From Cyclobacteriaceae bacterium (GTDB lineage Bacteria; Bacteroidota; Bacteroidia; Cytophagales; Cyclobacteriaceae): 64,000 bases of DNA. Position numbers and translations under genes: made by a program. The DNA lies in contig JAOUDZ010000003.1 in NCBI GenBank assembly GCA_029858965.1, positions 1-64,000 on the forward strand, written 5' to 3'. The notes below the pieces were generated by a model. It was not told the DNA's origin. It worked only from the letters and a program-made list of their open reading frames with translations, and searched no databases. Shown here piece after piece: positions 62,805 to 64,000 of this stretch (its first letter is position 1; each line of letters starts with the position of its first letter).

Positions 62805-64000
62805 ATGAAGATGCTGAGTACTAAATTATTACGATCTGTTTTATTCGTTTTGCTACCCTTGGGTGCGATGGCGCAGGGGTATTCTGGATATAACTGGTAT
62901 TTTGGAAACGGACCTCAGGGAATCAGATTCAGCCGCGCTGACAATTCCGCATCCCTGGTTACCAACCAGGCCACGCCGTTTGGAACAGGAGGCAGTGCTG
63001 TTGCCAGTGACCAGGTAAATGGAAATCTACTCTTTTACACCGACGGCAACAATATTTATGATGTGTCAAATGCGGTTATGCCTAATGGAACCGGTCTTGG
63101 AGCCAATACTTCAGGCAATCAACCTGTAGCTATCGCAAAAGTACCAGGCCAAGACAATCAATACTACATCTTTTCGAACAATGCAACTTTCACAACCGGC
63201 GGATCCATATCCTTCCGCATTGTAGACATGACTCTTTTTGGCAACGCCATTTTTCCAACCCCGGCGTTGGGAGACGCTACGACTGCCGGCAATACTGCTG
63301 TTGCAGGACTTACGGGAAGATCTGAATCGATGATAACCATACCCCATGCAAACGGAGATGACTTTTGGCTGATAACACATGCAAATGGTGCAGCCGACTA
63401 CGCCGTAACACAGTTTACACCGGCAGGTCCAACTGCTACCACCGTATTTTCCGGACTTGGACTCATCGAAGTTGCAGCCAATTTTTCCTATCACCCTTCC
63501 TCTGGAAGAATTGCAGTCTCTCCGCAGGAAGATACGCGCGATATTGAAATTCTAAGTTTTGATCCGGCAACCGGGGCTTTGGGTTTTCAACAACGTATAC
63601 TCAACTCTGGTGTGCTGAGCACGATTAATCAATCAATCTATGATACCGAATGGAGCAGCAACGGCCAATTTCTGTACTTATCAAGGCATGGACAAGCTGG
63701 TATACAGGCTGATGTGCTACAATATGACTTCAGTAACCCCCTGACATCATTAGCTTCCGTGCTCCCACAACCTAATAACATCTTCAGAAGTTACGGATTG
63801 CAGATGGCGCCAGACAGCGCGATATACCATCTGTACCAGGCTGCTGCTGGTGGTCCATTTTTATTGGGGAAACTTACAGATACAGATTCTGTTGCGAGCA
63901 GTGTCATCTATACACCGCAAGCCTTTCCTGGGAATCAAAATTTTAACGGGACTCAATTTCCATCATTTGCCCCACGCGACACAGTCGACATTATGGTATC
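62805..64000 (+). CDS. Large secreted protein, likely type IX cargo (partial, runs off the window)
   Basis: An open frame from ATG 62805 to the window end, 398 codons without stop. Signal MKMLSTKLLRSVLFVLLPLGAMAQ, then GYSGYNWYFGNGPQGIRF, SNAVMPNGTGLGANTSGNQPV and beta-propeller-like repeats (FLYLSRHGQAGIQADVLQYDF, LQMAPDSAIYHLYQAAAGGPFLLGKL). N-termini of this kind belong to very large Cytophagales surface proteins with PKD/Ig-like repeats and a type IX sorting domain at the far end, encoded beside PorP/SprF genes. The C-terminus is not visible, so cargo status is inferred from the neighbour. Confidence 0.8.
   Translation, partial: MKMLSTKLLRSVLFVLLPLGAMAQGYSGYNWYFGNGPQGIRFSRADNSASLVTNQATPFGTGGSAVASDQVNGNLLFYTDGNNIYDVSNAVMPNGTGLGANTSGNQPVAIAKVPGQDNQYYIFSNNATFTTGGSISFRIVDMTLFGNAIFPTPALGDATTAGNTAVAGLTGRSESMITIPHANGDDFWLITHANGAADYAVTQFTPAGPTATTVFSGLGLIEVAANFSYHPSSGRIAVSPQEDTRDIEILSFDPATGALGFQQRILNSGVLSTINQSIYDTEWSSNGQFLYLSRHGQAGIQADVLQYDFSNPLTSLASVLPQPNNIFRSYGLQMAPDSAIYHLYQAAAGGPFLLGKLTDTDSVASSVIYTPQAFPGNQNFNGTQFPSFAPRDTVDIMV

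Noticed and set aside
1-64000. tRNA genes, CRISPR arrays, insertion sequences, prophage or integrase
   Set aside because: No cloverleaf-like segment, no regularly spaced repeats, and no transposase or integrase reading frame was seen in any gap; a tRNAscan or repeat search was not possible.

Overview
The window reads as a single chromosomal segment of a Bacteroidota bacterium, most likely a Cytophagales-type organism. Support comes from a PorP/SprF-family type IX secretion protein beside a large secreted protein, a type IX C-terminal sorting domain, a long three-domain IspG, the menaquinone enzyme MenC, Fis-less sigma-54 activators, and several TAnnTTTG promoter -7 elements typical of the phylum. 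Coding density is high. I see no tRNA, rRNA 16S/23S/5S, CRISPR array, prophage or intact insertion sequence. The only structural RNA recognised is RNase P RNA (about 27313-27692).

Layout. 1-8.7 kb: a cut-off DoxX-like gene, a Rieske oxygenase, divergent menC and queA, an orphan protein with three TIR/DUF4062-like domains, then a run of terC, bacillithiol-transferase-like bstA, a YheT hydrolase and a SRAP/YedK homologue that has lost its catalytic residues. 8.7-21.3 kb: mostly minus-strand housekeeping (lipoprotein, YjbR, ispG, SDRs, fabF, FAH hydrolase, HNH, NlpC/P60, smpB, thioesterase, tsaD) with a plus-strand mlaE-mlaF pair. 21.3-30.2 kb: tamB, a DUF2279 protein, a small unknown protein, rnpB, an NtrC-like regulator and a Tat-exported mannonate-dehydratase-like protein.

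30.2-35.1 kb is the most distinctive region: a tight five-gene minus-strand operon with KdnA-like aminotransferase, KdnB-like dehydrogenase, KdsA, a transaldolase fused to a CBS pair, and a KdsC-like phosphatase. Together these look like a route to 8-amino-3,8-dideoxy-Kdo (Kdo8N), with the transaldolase-CBS protein standing where the arabinose-5-phosphate isomerase KdsD would be expected. 35.5-39.6 kb holds Tat-exported sugar-active enzymes (TIM barrel, Gfo/Idh/MocA, PIG-L deacetylase) and an SDR.

39.7-51.9 kb: a PaaG-like hydratase, a degenerate PAP2-like membrane protein, rpoN, asnS, a universal stress protein, threonine aldolase, a signal-peptide-plus-sorting-domain miniprotein, then nuoABCD followed directly by the bifunctional NAD(P)HX repair enzyme, and a YpfJ-type metallopeptidase. 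52.1-56.3 kb: three amidohydrolase-family paralogues, of which only one keeps the metal ligands. 56.5-64 kb: SUI1, a membrane J-domain protein, a second tandem USP with a perfect 17-bp palindrome upstream, a CDF metal exporter, a DUF4136 lipoprotein pseudogene (nonsense plus frameshift), a SlyD-like FKBP, PorP/SprF and the start of a large secreted protein that runs off the window.

All identifications are from reading protein motifs; no database search was run.
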